Source: 4484-232 sp964486555
GTDB lineage: Bacteria > Thermotogota > Thermotogae > Thermotogales > Thermotogaceae
Direction of reading: 5' to 3'
Length of the DNA: 32,247 bases
Assembly (NCBI GenBank): GCA_964486555.1
Contig: CAZANP010000018.1
Span: forward strand, 1 to 32,247
Shown: positions 15,629-23,173 of the stretch, one piece after another
Layout of the letters: every line of letters begins with the position of its first letter
How positions within the stretch are numbered: the stretch's first letter is position 1
Position numbers and translations under genes: made by a program
The notes under the pieces: model-generated
What the model saw: the letters and a program-made list of their open reading frames with translations, nothing else
Told to the model about the DNA's origin: nothing
Databases searched by the model: none

Positions 15629-16883
15629 GAAGTACAGGTTGAGATGTGTGACCTGTGGAAGGGTATATGAACCAGAGGAGGTGGAGTACACCTGCCCACA
15701 TTGTGGTGAAAGGTTTGGAACACTGGAAGTCGTGTACGACTACGATGAGATAAAACTCAAAAGATCGGATCTTTCAAAGGAAGGCGATATCTGGCAGTTC
15801 TTGCCTCTTCTACCGCTCTCAGAAGATTGTTACAAGGTCCCGCTGAAAATAGGAGGAACCCCCCTCTACTCATTCAAGGATTTGGGGAAAAAATTCGGTT
15901 TAGGGGACCTTCTCGTAAAGTACGATGGGGGAAACCCAACGGGATCTTACAAAGATAGAGCCACTGTCGTTGCCATAGCGAGAGCGTATGAAAAAGGATT
16001 CGATACCATATACTGTGCTTCAACAGGGAATGCCGCGAGTTCCTTAGCTGGTCTTTCTGCACCAACTGACTTGAAAACTTACATCTTTTTACCTGCAAAA
16101 GCCCCTATAGCGAAAATCTCTCAGCTTTTCGTGTATGGTGCGCGTGTCATAGCCATAGATGGAAGTTACGATACTGCATTCGATATATCCATGAAGATAG
16201 GAAAAGAAAAAGGGTGGTACTCGAGAAATTCCGCTATAAACCCTTATCTTCTGGAAGGGAAGAAAACCGGAGCTATGGAAATAGCTGTGCAAAACGATTG
16301 GAACGTGCCGGATTTTGTGATAGTAGGAGTTGGCGATGGGACAGTGATAAGCTCTATTTACAAAGGGTTCTTCGATCTTTACATGATAGGTCTCATAGAT
16401 AGAATGCCAAGGATAATAGGTGTTCAAGCTGAAGGTGCTGATGCTGTTAAGAGAACTTTTGAAGGTGGTGAGCCCTTCAAACCTCACGATGTGATCGCTG
16501 AGACAGTTGCAGACAGTATCTCCGTTGGAAAACCTAGGGATGTCATAAAGGCTTGCAAATACGTTAAAAGAAGTGGGGGATTTTTCATAACGGTATCCGA
16601 TGAGGAGATATTGCTATCTGTGAAGGAACTTGCGGAGGAGACGGGGATATTCGCAGAACCTGCAGGTGCCGTTCCTTACGCCGGTATGAAGAAGTTAGCC
16701 GAAAGAGATTTTTTCGAAAAAGAAGATACGGTATGCCTTGTGGTAACGGGAAATGGCCTGAAGGATATCAAAGCCATTGAGAGATTCGTTGATTTGAAGC
16801 CGGTGGAGCCCGATCTTGAAAGTGTCAGAGAGGTGATAGAAGAATATGAGGATAAATTTCAGGATCAATGGAAAGGAAATTAG
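15621..16883 (+). CDS. Threonine-synthase-like PLP enzyme with N-terminal zinc ribbon
   Basis: A 420-residue fold-type II PLP enzyme. An N-terminal zinc ribbon (CVTCG then CPHCG, about 8-32) is followed by the PLP-Lys segment NPTGSYKDRA (K about 111), the phosphate loop STGNAASSLAG and GVGDGTVISSI. This is the architecture of one group of threonine synthases. I place the start at GTG 15621, which overlaps the preA-like stop by 8 nt; GTG 15606 is an alternative. In the E. coli cluster the PLP enzyme is YgeX, 2,3-diaminopropionate ammonia-lyase, also fold-type II, so this one may deaminate a beta-substituted amino acid made by the pathway rather than make threonine (inference from context). Confidence 0.8.
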   Translation: MNRKYRLRCVTCGRVYEPEEVEYTCPHCGERFGTLEVVYDYDEIKLKRSDLSKEGDIWQFLPLLPLSEDCYKVPLKIGGTPLYSFKDLGKKFGLGDLLVKYDGGNPTGSYKDRATVVAIARAYEKGFDTIYCASTGNAASSLAGLSAPTDLKTYIFLPAKAPIAKISQLFVYGARVIAIDGSYDTAFDISMKIGKEKGWYSRNSAINPYLLEGKKTGAMEIAVQNDWNVPDFVIVGVGDGTVISSIYKGFFDLYMIGLIDRMPRIIGVQAEGADAVKRTFEGGEPFKPHDVIAETVADSISVGKPRDVIKACKYVKRSGGFFITVSDEEILLSVKELAEETGIFAEPAGAVPYAGMKKLAERDFFEKEDTVCLVVTGNGLKDIKAIERFVDLKPVEPDLESVREVIEEYEDKFQDQWKGN

Positions 16884-17322
16884 TGTTGATGTTCCACCGT
16901 ATAAGAGAGCTCTGGATTTCCTGAGGGATGATCTGAGGCTCATATCCGTTAAAGAAGGATGTGGTGAAGGGGAATGTGGAGCGTGTACCATAATAGTGAA
17001 TGGAAAGAACGTTCCCTCCTGTCTCATGCTCGCAGTTGAACTGGATGGAAAAGATGTATGGACATTGGAAGGTTTGGTTGAAAAGGGAGACACGGTCATC
17101 CAGGACGCTTTCGTAAGGAAAGGAGCAATCCAATGTGGATTCTGCACACCCGGTTTCATCATGTCCGTTAAAGCTCTTTTGAATGAAAACCCGGATCCAA
17201 CGGATGAGGAAATAAAGGAAGCGCTCGAGGGGAATCTCTGTAGGTGTACAGGATACTTGAAAATAGTGGAAGCGGTGAAGGAAGCTGCTAAGACGCTGAA
17301 GGTTCAAGGAGGGAAACCATGA
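16846..17322 (+). CDS. Molybdenum hydroxylase 2Fe-2S subunit (first copy)
   Basis: 158 residues with the two-domain fold of XdhC/CoxS-type iron-sulfur subunits. The plant-ferredoxin-like cluster is bound by CGEGECGACT and the later Cys of VPSCL; the second, helical cluster by QCGFCTPGF and LCRCTGY. All eight Cys are present. The ATG lies 38 nt inside the end of the PLP gene, preceded by GAGGTGATAG. It transfers electrons from the Mo subunit to FAD. It is followed at once by an FAD subunit, and a second Fe-S subunit appears at 18942. Confidence 0.93.
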   Translation: MRINFRINGKEISVDVPPYKRALDFLRDDLRLISVKEGCGEGECGACTIIVNGKNVPSCLMLAVELDGKDVWTLEGLVEKGDTVIQDAFVRKGAIQCGFCTPGFIMSVKALLNENPDPTDEEIKEALEGNLCRCTGYLKIVEAVKEAAKTLKVQGGKP

Positions 17323-18155
17323 TATTCGATTATGTGAAGCCCAGAGATATTGTGGAGATATCCAAAGCCAAAAAAGCGGGGGGGATTCTTTTCGCCGGTG
17401 GAACCGATGTCTTTGTAAAAATGCGAAACAAAGTCATGAATCCACACCTTTTGGTTGATACCAAAGGTGTGGAAACGAGAAAGATAGATTTCGATGGGAA
17501 GTTCCTAACGATTTACATGAACGCCACGTACAGAGATCTCTTGAGATCGGAGGTTGTGAAAAAACATTTTCCACTCATTTTCAAAATCATCAAAACAGTT
17601 GGATCCCCTCAGATAAGGAACAGAGGAACTCCTGTTGGAAACGTTGGAAACGCCTCTCCTGCAGGGGATTTTTTGCTCTCTCTTTATCTATATGAAGCAT
17701 CGTGTGTGATCGCCCCTGCCATGCGGGAAGTCAAAATATCTGAACTTGTGAAAGGACCAGGGAAGTTGGATCTGGGTGAGGATGAGTTCATATACGCTCT
17801 GAAGGTCCCATATCTTCAGGGATACGAAGGATATTTCGAAAAAGTTGGAGCAAGGAACGCGATGGTGATCTCAATAGCCAGTATCGGAGTCCTCATGAAG
17901 AGGAAGAAAAACGTGATAGAAGATGTGAGAATAGCTTTCGGTTCCGTCGCACCCACGATTCTCAGGAGTAAAGAGGTCGAAGAATCCGTGAAAGGGAAAA
18001 TGTTCTCTCAAGACGTGTTTGAGGGAATCGGAGAAGAGTACGAAAAACTCTCAAAACCGATCACAGACATAAGAGCCAGTGCCGATTACAGGAAAAAACT
18101 CGTGAGAAATCTACCTCTGAAAGCTTATTTCAACTTCAAGGGGGAGATACCTTGA
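17319..18155 (+). CDS. Molybdenum hydroxylase FAD-binding subunit (first copy)
   Basis: 278 residues of the CoxM/XdhB flavoprotein family. FAD-binding motifs are LFAGGTDVFVKM (about 24-35) and PVGNVGNASPAGD (about 107-119); the C-terminal CO_deh_flav_C-like part has FGSVAPT and DIRASADYRKK. It accepts electrons from the 2Fe-2S subunit and passes them to NAD+ or another acceptor. It overlaps the Fe-S subunit and the second FAD subunit by 4 nt on each side. The FAD motifs are better conserved here than in the second copy. Confidence 0.92.
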   Translation: MIFDYVKPRDIVEISKAKKAGGILFAGGTDVFVKMRNKVMNPHLLVDTKGVETRKIDFDGKFLTIYMNATYRDLLRSEVVKKHFPLIFKIIKTVGSPQIRNRGTPVGNVGNASPAGDFLLSLYLYEASCVIAPAMREVKISELVKGPGKLDLGEDEFIYALKVPYLQGYEGYFEKVGARNAMVISIASIGVLMKRKKNVIEDVRIAFGSVAPTILRSKEVEESVKGKMFSQDVFEGIGEEYEKLSKPITDIRASADYRKKLVRNLPLKAYFNFKGEIP

Positions 18156-18952
18156 GAATAAAGAACTATGTCAGGCCCCATACATTGGAAGAAGCGTACA
18201 GGATAATATCGGAGAACGAAAGGGCCGTAGTCCTAGGTGGTGGATCCTTTCTGAGACTTTCTTTCAAAGAGATAGATACCGTTGTCGATCTTCAAGATGT
18301 TGGGATCGATTTTATAGAGGAGAAGGAAGATGCTGTCGACATTGGATCCATGGTTACTCTCGGTGAATTGGAAAGAAGTGATGTTTTGAAGAAATTGTAT
18401 CGCGGTTACATACCAAGATTCGTCGGTATCATATGGTCAGTCCAATTGAGAAACATCGCAACAGTTGGCGGGACGATATTTCCCAAATGGGGGTTTTCCG
18501 ATTTCATAACGGGGCTTCTCGCTTTGAACGTGGATGTTCACCTTTACAAATCCGGAAGGATGAAGCTTGAAGATTTCCTCAAAACGAAGATCGGGAAGGA
18601 CATTTTGGTCAAGATATCGATAAAAAAGGAAGAAAGAGAAACATCTTTTCAATTTCTGAGAAATTCCCTCTACGATTTCTCACTTTTAAATCTTTCTCTA
18701 TCATGTAAGAAAGGAAGGGACTTCAAATTGGCTGTTGGTGCAAGACCCGGTGTTGCGAAACCGGCAGAAAAAACTGTGGAGTTCCTCAACTCCGTCGATG
18801 AACCTCTAAAACATTTAAAAGAAGCAACAGAAATTCTCCTCTCAGAAATCGAATTTGGAGACGATTTCAGAGCCTCAGGAGAATACAGAAAGCATCTTGC
18901 CGAAGTCCTATTCAAGAGGGCTCTTGAGGAGGTTTTGAGCCATGAAGGTTGA
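18152..18952 (+). CDS. Molybdenum hydroxylase FAD-binding subunit (second copy, YgfM-like)
   Basis: 266 residues, starting at TTG after GGGGGAGAT. It is a divergent CoxM-type protein: VVLGGGSFLRL stands for the first FAD loop and NIATVGGTIFPKWG for the second. The length and the Gly-rich loops suit the E. coli YgfM group, which is the lone FAD protein paired with XdhD. It overlaps the next 2Fe-2S gene by 11 nt. Two FAD and two Fe-S subunits with one Mo subunit could form one larger complex or two alternative ones. Confidence 0.85.
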   Translation: MRIKNYVRPHTLEEAYRIISENERAVVLGGGSFLRLSFKEIDTVVDLQDVGIDFIEEKEDAVDIGSMVTLGELERSDVLKKLYRGYIPRFVGIIWSVQLRNIATVGGTIFPKWGFSDFITGLLALNVDVHLYKSGRMKLEDFLKTKIGKDILVKISIKKEERETSFQFLRNSLYDFSLLNLSLSCKKGRDFKLAVGARPGVAKPAEKTVEFLNSVDEPLKHLKEATEILLSEIEFGDDFRASGEYRKHLAEVLFKRALEEVLSHEG

Positions 18953-19394
18953 AATGACTGTGAACGGTGAAAAGAAGGTTTTTGAGGCCGATCCCTCCGA
19001 TACTTTGCTCGATGTTCTGAGAAGGAATGGATACCTCTCTGTGAAAAAGGGTTGTGATACGGGAACGTGCGGTGTGTGTACTGTACTCATGGATGGTGTA
19101 CCCGTTCTCTCCTGTATCGTCCTTGCGGGGAAAGCCCACGGTCATGAAATAACGACGGTTGAAGGTATAGAAAATGAGATGAGGGAATTTGCGGAAAAAC
19201 TGGCTCAGGAAGGGGCAGATCAATGTGGTTACTGCAGCCCCGGTCTTGTCGTGATGGTCTATGCTCTGAAGAAGATGTACTCAAATCCAACTGAGGAGGA
19301 GATAAAGAAATTCCTGATAGGTAACCTGTGTAGATGCAGTGGATACCAGGGCCAAATGAGGGCGATAAAGAGATTCCTGGGGGTGGGGGAATGA
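18942..19394 (+). CDS. Molybdenum hydroxylase 2Fe-2S subunit (second copy)
   Basis: 150 residues, same family as the copy at 16846. Cluster ligands are CDTGTCGVCT with the Cys of VLSC, then QCGYCSPGL and LCRCSGY, eight Cys in all. It overlaps the FAD subunit upstream by 11 nt and the Mo subunit downstream by 4 nt (ATGA). Its direct coupling to the Mo subunit suggests it is the immediate electron acceptor of that subunit. Confidence 0.93.
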   Translation: MKVEMTVNGEKKVFEADPSDTLLDVLRRNGYLSVKKGCDTGTCGVCTVLMDGVPVLSCIVLAGKAHGHEITTVEGIENEMREFAEKLAQEGADQCGYCSPGLVVMVYALKKMYSNPTEEEIKKFLIGNLCRCSGYQGQMRAIKRFLGVGE

Positions 19395-21712
19395 AGGAAG
19401 TAAAAAAATCTGTACCAAAGGTAGACAGTATAGGATTGATACTGGGCAAACCCGCCTACACAGATGATCTCGCACCAAAAGATTCTTTGGTTGTGAAAGT
19501 TCTGAGAAGTCCCCACGCCTTCGCAAGAATAAGGAATATAGATGTCTCAAAAGCTTTGAAAATTCCTGGTATAGAATGCGTGTTAACTTACAGAGATTTT
19601 CCAAGGATTCCGATAACAAGGGCTGGTCAAGGTTTTCCAGAACCCTCACCTTGGGATAAATTCGTTCTCGACGAATACGTAAGGTACGTTGGTGACGAAG
19701 TGGCGGTTGTTGCTGGGAAGGATGAGAGAATTGTCGAGAAAGCTTTGGAATCGATAGAAGTCGATTACGAGGTTTTGGAACCGGTCCTGGATTTCGAAAA
19801 AGCAGAAGGACATCCCTCGATAATCCATCCGGAAGAGGACATAGAAGGACCTTACGATCCGAAGAGAAATCTTGCAGCTTATTACGAGATGTCAGTTGGT
19901 GATGTTGAAGAAGAACTCAAAAAATGTGATGTGGTGGTGAAGGAAAGATTCTACACACAAGCTCAGGCTCACGTCATGATGGAACCCCATTCTGTTTTCT
20001 CCTATCTTGATCTTCAGGGAAGACTCGTTATAGTCACATCAACTCAGGTTCCATTCCATGTGAGAAGGATCGTTGCAAGGGCTTTAGACATCCCCATCAA
20101 AAAAATAAGGGTTATAAAACCTAGAATCGGAGGGGGATTCGGTGGGAAACAGGCGATACACGGTGAGATATTCACAGCGGCAGTCACTTTGAAAACGGGA
20201 AAACCGGCAAAATATGTATACACAAGGAAAGAGGTCTTTGAAGCGACTTACACAAGGCATCCCATGAGGATAGATGTAACGCTCGGTGCGAATAAAGATG
20301 GTACTTTAAAGGTTATAGACATGGAGGTTCTCTCAGATACGGGGGCTTACGGAGAGCATTCTCTGACCACCCTCATGGTTTCAGGTTCTAAAACCCTCCC
20401 TCTTTACAACAAGGTGAAAGCCGTTAGGTTCAGAGGGAAAGTGGTTTACACGAATCATGTACCAGCAGGTGCCTTCAGGGGTTACGGGGCAGTTCAGGGG
20501 AATTTCGCTCTCGAATCTGCCATGGATATCCTTGCTGAGAAACTTGGAATGGATCCAGTGGAGATAAGGAAGAAGAACATGATAAAAGAAGGAGAGACAT
20601 CTCCCATATTCAAGATAATGGGTGAGGGTAGAGAAGGGGTTGAAATGGTCATAAAGAGTTGCAAGTTGGAGGAATGTATAGAAAGAGGAAAAAAGATATT
20701 CAAGTGGGATGAGAAATTTAAGAAGAAGAGGAGAAGAAACGGTAGCAGGGTTAGAGGTGTTGGAATGGCAATAGCCATGCAAGGTTCAGGTATAGCGAAG
20801 ATAGATATGGCATCCGCTGTGATCAAACTCAACGATGATGGATCCTTCAATCTCCTCGTTGGTGCAACGGATCTTGGAACCGGTAGCGATACCATACTGG
20901 CTCAAATAGCGGCTGAAGCGCTTGGAGTTTCTGTGAAAGACATAATCCCTTATTCTTCAGACACCGATCTGACACCTTTCGATAAGGGAGCGTACGCCTC
21001 CTCAACAACATACGTTTCGGGAAATGCAGTGAAACTTGCTGCGGAAAAGATGAAGAAACTCATAGTAGAAGAAGGAGCGAAAAAGCTTGGCGTTGATGTC
21101 GAAGAAGTTGTGTTCGATGGAAAGGCTGTAAAGGCGAAAGATGGAAAGTCTTCGATAACCTTGAAAGAACTGGCAACCATCTTGTACTACACGGAGAACC
21201 AAAAACAACTCGTTGCGAGTGCTTCCTATGTTCCAGATGAAGCCCCCCCTCCCTATATAGCTTCTTTTGCCGAAGTTGAAGTAGATGAAGAGACAGGTAA
21301 AGTTGATCTGATAGAGTACGTGACAGTTGTAGATTGTGGAACACCTATAAATCCGAATCTTGTGAAGATCCAGGTGGAAGGGGCAACCGTTCAGGGTATA
21401 GGAATGGCGCTTTTTGAAGATGTGAAGTACGATAAAAGAGGAAGACTCCTGACGAACAACATGATGTTTTACAAGATTCCATCGAGAATGGATTTTGGGA
21501 AAATAACGGTGGATATCGTTGAAAGTTACGAGCCAACGGGACCATTCGGTGCAAAGAGTGTAGCAGAAGTTCCGACAGATACTCCACCAGCAGCCATAGC
21601 GAACGCGATATACAACGCTGTGGGAGTGAGGATAAAGGAACTTCCCATAACACCCGAAAAGGTTTTTAGAGCGTTGAAGATGAAATCAGAGAAGATATCT
21701 TCTGAATCCTGA
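19391..21712 (+). CDS. Molybdenum hydroxylase catalytic (molybdopterin) subunit, xanthine-dehydrogenase family
   Basis: 773 residues, the usual length for a separate large subunit. It shows the N-terminal substrate domain (GKPAYTDDL, LRSPHAFARI), the pterin-binding GGGFGGKQ (about 247), GAFRGYGAVQG (about 361), GATDLGTGSD, and the active-site Glu in GAKSVAEVPTDTPPAAIANAI (about 726). The active-site loop is of the XdhA/XdhD type rather than CoxL, because the CoxL Cys loop is not seen. It hydroxylates a purine or similar heterocycle using water, in the cytoplasm. ATG 19391 is preceded by GGTGGGGG. It is the last gene of the operon. No Mo-cofactor maturation gene is present in the window. Substrate by analogy only. 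Confidence 0.9.
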   Translation: MKEVKKSVPKVDSIGLILGKPAYTDDLAPKDSLVVKVLRSPHAFARIRNIDVSKALKIPGIECVLTYRDFPRIPITRAGQGFPEPSPWDKFVLDEYVRYVGDEVAVVAGKDERIVEKALESIEVDYEVLEPVLDFEKAEGHPSIIHPEEDIEGPYDPKRNLAAYYEMSVGDVEEELKKCDVVVKERFYTQAQAHVMMEPHSVFSYLDLQGRLVIVTSTQVPFHVRRIVARALDIPIKKIRVIKPRIGGGFGGKQAIHGEIFTAAVTLKTGKPAKYVYTRKEVFEATYTRHPMRIDVTLGANKDGTLKVIDMEVLSDTGAYGEHSLTTLMVSGSKTLPLYNKVKAVRFRGKVVYTNHVPAGAFRGYGAVQGNFALESAMDILAEKLGMDPVEIRKKNMIKEGETSPIFKIMGEGREGVEMVIKSCKLEECIERGKKIFKWDEKFKKKRRRNGSRVRGVGMAIAMQGSGIAKIDMASAVIKLNDDGSFNLLVGATDLGTGSDTILAQIAAEALGVSVKDIIPYSSDTDLTPFDKGAYASSTTYVSGNAVKLAAEKMKKLIVEEGAKKLGVDVEEVVFDGKAVKAKDGKSSITLKELATILYYTENQKQLVASASYVPDEAPPPYIASFAEVEVDEETGKVDLIEYVTVVDCGTPINPNLVKIQVEGATVQGIGMALFEDVKYDKRGRLLTNNMMFYKIPSRMDFGKITVDIVESYEPTGPFGAKSVAEVPTDTPPAAIANAIYNAVGVRIKELPITPEKVFRALKMKSEKISSES

Positions 21713-21783
21713 GAATAGGTTTTGTAATCGTTTATTACCAAGAATAAACATGAATATTTCTGGAAAATGAAGAAAAATGTGCC

Positions 21784-21812
21784 TTGAAACGTTAGAAGCA
21801 GAAAGGTATAAA
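21784..21812 (+). promoter_or_regulatory. Promoter of the second sugar transporter operon
   Basis: TTGAAA at 21784-21789 and TATAAA at 21807-21812 with exactly 17 nt between. Transcription would start near 21819, leaving an approximately 80-nt leader that contains the LacI-type palindrome. The rest of the 185-nt space after the Mo subunit shows no other clear element. Confidence 0.7.
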
Positions 21813-21849
21813 GTAAGATAGTGAAAGATTTCTTTTTGATTTATATTAT

Positions 21850-21863
21850 TGACAACGTTGTCA
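21850..21863. promoter_or_regulatory. LacI-family-type operator palindrome
   Basis: A perfect 14-bp inverted repeat, TGACAACGTTGTCA, with the central CG typical of LacI/PurR-family operators. It sits about 30-45 nt downstream of the inferred transcription start and 34 nt before the start codon, so a bound repressor would act as a roadblock. No LacI-family gene is in the window, so the regulator must be encoded elsewhere. Confidence 0.7.
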
Positions 21864-21897
21864 TTTACCCCAAACCTAGTTGAAAGGAGGGTTTCAT

Positions 21898-23109
21898 ATG
21901 AAAAAGCTACTCCTGGTACTGTCTCTTCTTGTGGTAATGGCTGTAGCGCTCGCCAAACCAACGCTCGTTGTGGTATCGAGGCTCTGGACTCCTCCTTCTG
22001 AGAAGGAGTACGTCATAAACGAGATACTCAAACCGTTTGAGGAGATGTACAACTGTAAAGTCGAATTCAAGACACTCGATGACGAAACTATACTCAAACA
22101 GGTTGAACTTCAGCAGAAAACAGGAAACATAACAACAGATGTTGTCATCGTGTACTGTGCGAAAATGCCGGAATGGGTGAAGAGGGGATACGTTGTCGAT
22201 CTAACACCTTACGTGAAGAAATGGACCGATAGGACGTTCCTCAAAGGATTCGATACCATGACTGTCTTCGATGGAAAAAGGTACTTCCTCCCAATAGGAG
22301 CAGACGTTTACTTAACACTCATAAACAAGAAAGCTCTCAAGTACAAACCAGAGGATGTCGATATCCAGAACATAACCTGGGAGCAACTTGCCGATTGGGC
22401 ACTTGCCGTTGCTGAGGGTGAGGGTGAAGGAAAGTTTGCAGTAACCGGTGTTCCAATGAAGATGTTCATCTACCAGGCTGGAAACATCGTTCTGTCCTAT
22501 GGTGGACACTGGCCAAATCTTGACAATCCTGGTGCAATGGCAGCGTTCTACTTGCTCGCCAAGATGAAAGACGCTTTCACACCGGCTGTCCTCACGTATG
22601 ACGACACGAGGCCACCGATGAAAAGAGAGGAAGCCTGGATGACCGTTACACACTGTGCAAGGGTTGGAGAAGTTTACAAGGGTAATCCAACTCAGTTCAT
22701 AGTCGCTCCTGCTCCCAAAGGTCCTGCTGGGATCGGTTCCATCGCCGGTACGAGTGGTCTTGCTATAGTGAAAGGAACGAAGAACTTCGAATTGGCTCTC
22801 AAGTTCCTTGAATACATAACAAGACCCGACATAATGCTCAAAGTCAGTAAAGGAACTGGTGGATTCATACCAACAGTTGAAGAAGCGATAAATTATCTTG
22901 GAAAATCTCCAGAGGACGAGATCATAGAAAAATCCATCCAGGTCCTCAAAGAAGGAGTCTTAGCTTACATAGAACCTATATGGAAAGATTGGGGACAGGT
23001 TAAACTCGTTTACGATGAGATATTCAAGAACATGGTGCTCGGAAAAGGCCAGCTCGATCCTGACTACCTCGAGAGCATGCAGCTCAGAATAGACGCACAG
23101 AGGAAATGA
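21898..23109 (+). CDS. Sugar ABC transporter substrate-binding protein (second system)
   Basis: A 403-residue exported binding protein with signal peptide MKKLLLVLSLLVVMAVALA and no lipobox. The mature part starts KPTLVVVSRLWTPP and continues with EILKPFEEMYNCKVEF, DVVIVYCAKMPEWVKRGYVVDL and the GTSGLAIVKGTKN lobe-2 segment typical of family 1 solute-binding proteins. ATG 21898 is preceded by AAAGGAGG at 7 nt. It is first in an operon with two permeases, an ATPase and a glycosyltransferase. A strong hairpin follows its stop codon. The sugar is unknown; context suggests a glucoside or the product or precursor of the glycosyltransferase. Confidence 0.92.
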   Translation: MKKLLLVLSLLVVMAVALAKPTLVVVSRLWTPPSEKEYVINEILKPFEEMYNCKVEFKTLDDETILKQVELQQKTGNITTDVVIVYCAKMPEWVKRGYVVDLTPYVKKWTDRTFLKGFDTMTVFDGKRYFLPIGADVYLTLINKKALKYKPEDVDIQNITWEQLADWALAVAEGEGEGKFAVTGVPMKMFIYQAGNIVLSYGGHWPNLDNPGAMAAFYLLAKMKDAFTPAVLTYDDTRPPMKREEAWMTVTHCARVGEVYKGNPTQFIVAPAPKGPAGIGSIAGTSGLAIVKGTKNFELALKFLEYITRPDIMLKVSKGTGGFIPTVEEAINYLGKSPEDEIIEKSIQVLKEGVLAYIEPIWKDWGQVKLVYDEIFKNMVLGKGQLDPDYLESMQLRIDAQRK

Positions 23110-23116
23110 TCGAAAA

Positions 23117-23145
23117 AAAGCCTGGGGGATATCCCCCTGGGCTTT
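23117..23145 (+). terminator. Strong hairpin after binding-protein gene (partial terminator/processing element)
   Basis: AAAGCC-T-GGGGGAT pairs with ATCCCCC-TG-GGCTTT: the inner GGGGGATATCCCCC is a perfect palindrome and the outer six pairs extend it. The trailing U-run is short (CTTTG). It lies 8 nt after the stop codon, between the binding-protein and permease genes, and so could attenuate read-through and keep binding-protein mRNA in excess. Confidence 0.65.
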
Positions 23146-23173
23146 GCATTTCAGATACGGGTGGTGATCTGAA

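Noticed and set aside
21724..21738. Hairpin GTAAT-loop-ATTAC after the Mo subunit as a terminator
   Set aside because: Only a 5-bp AT-rich stem and no U-run; too weak to call.
21849..21877. TTGACA within the palindrome as a -35 box for the second sugar operon
   Set aside because: The sequence 17 nt downstream has no -10-like element, whereas TTGAAA-17-TATAAA at 21784-21812 is well formed.
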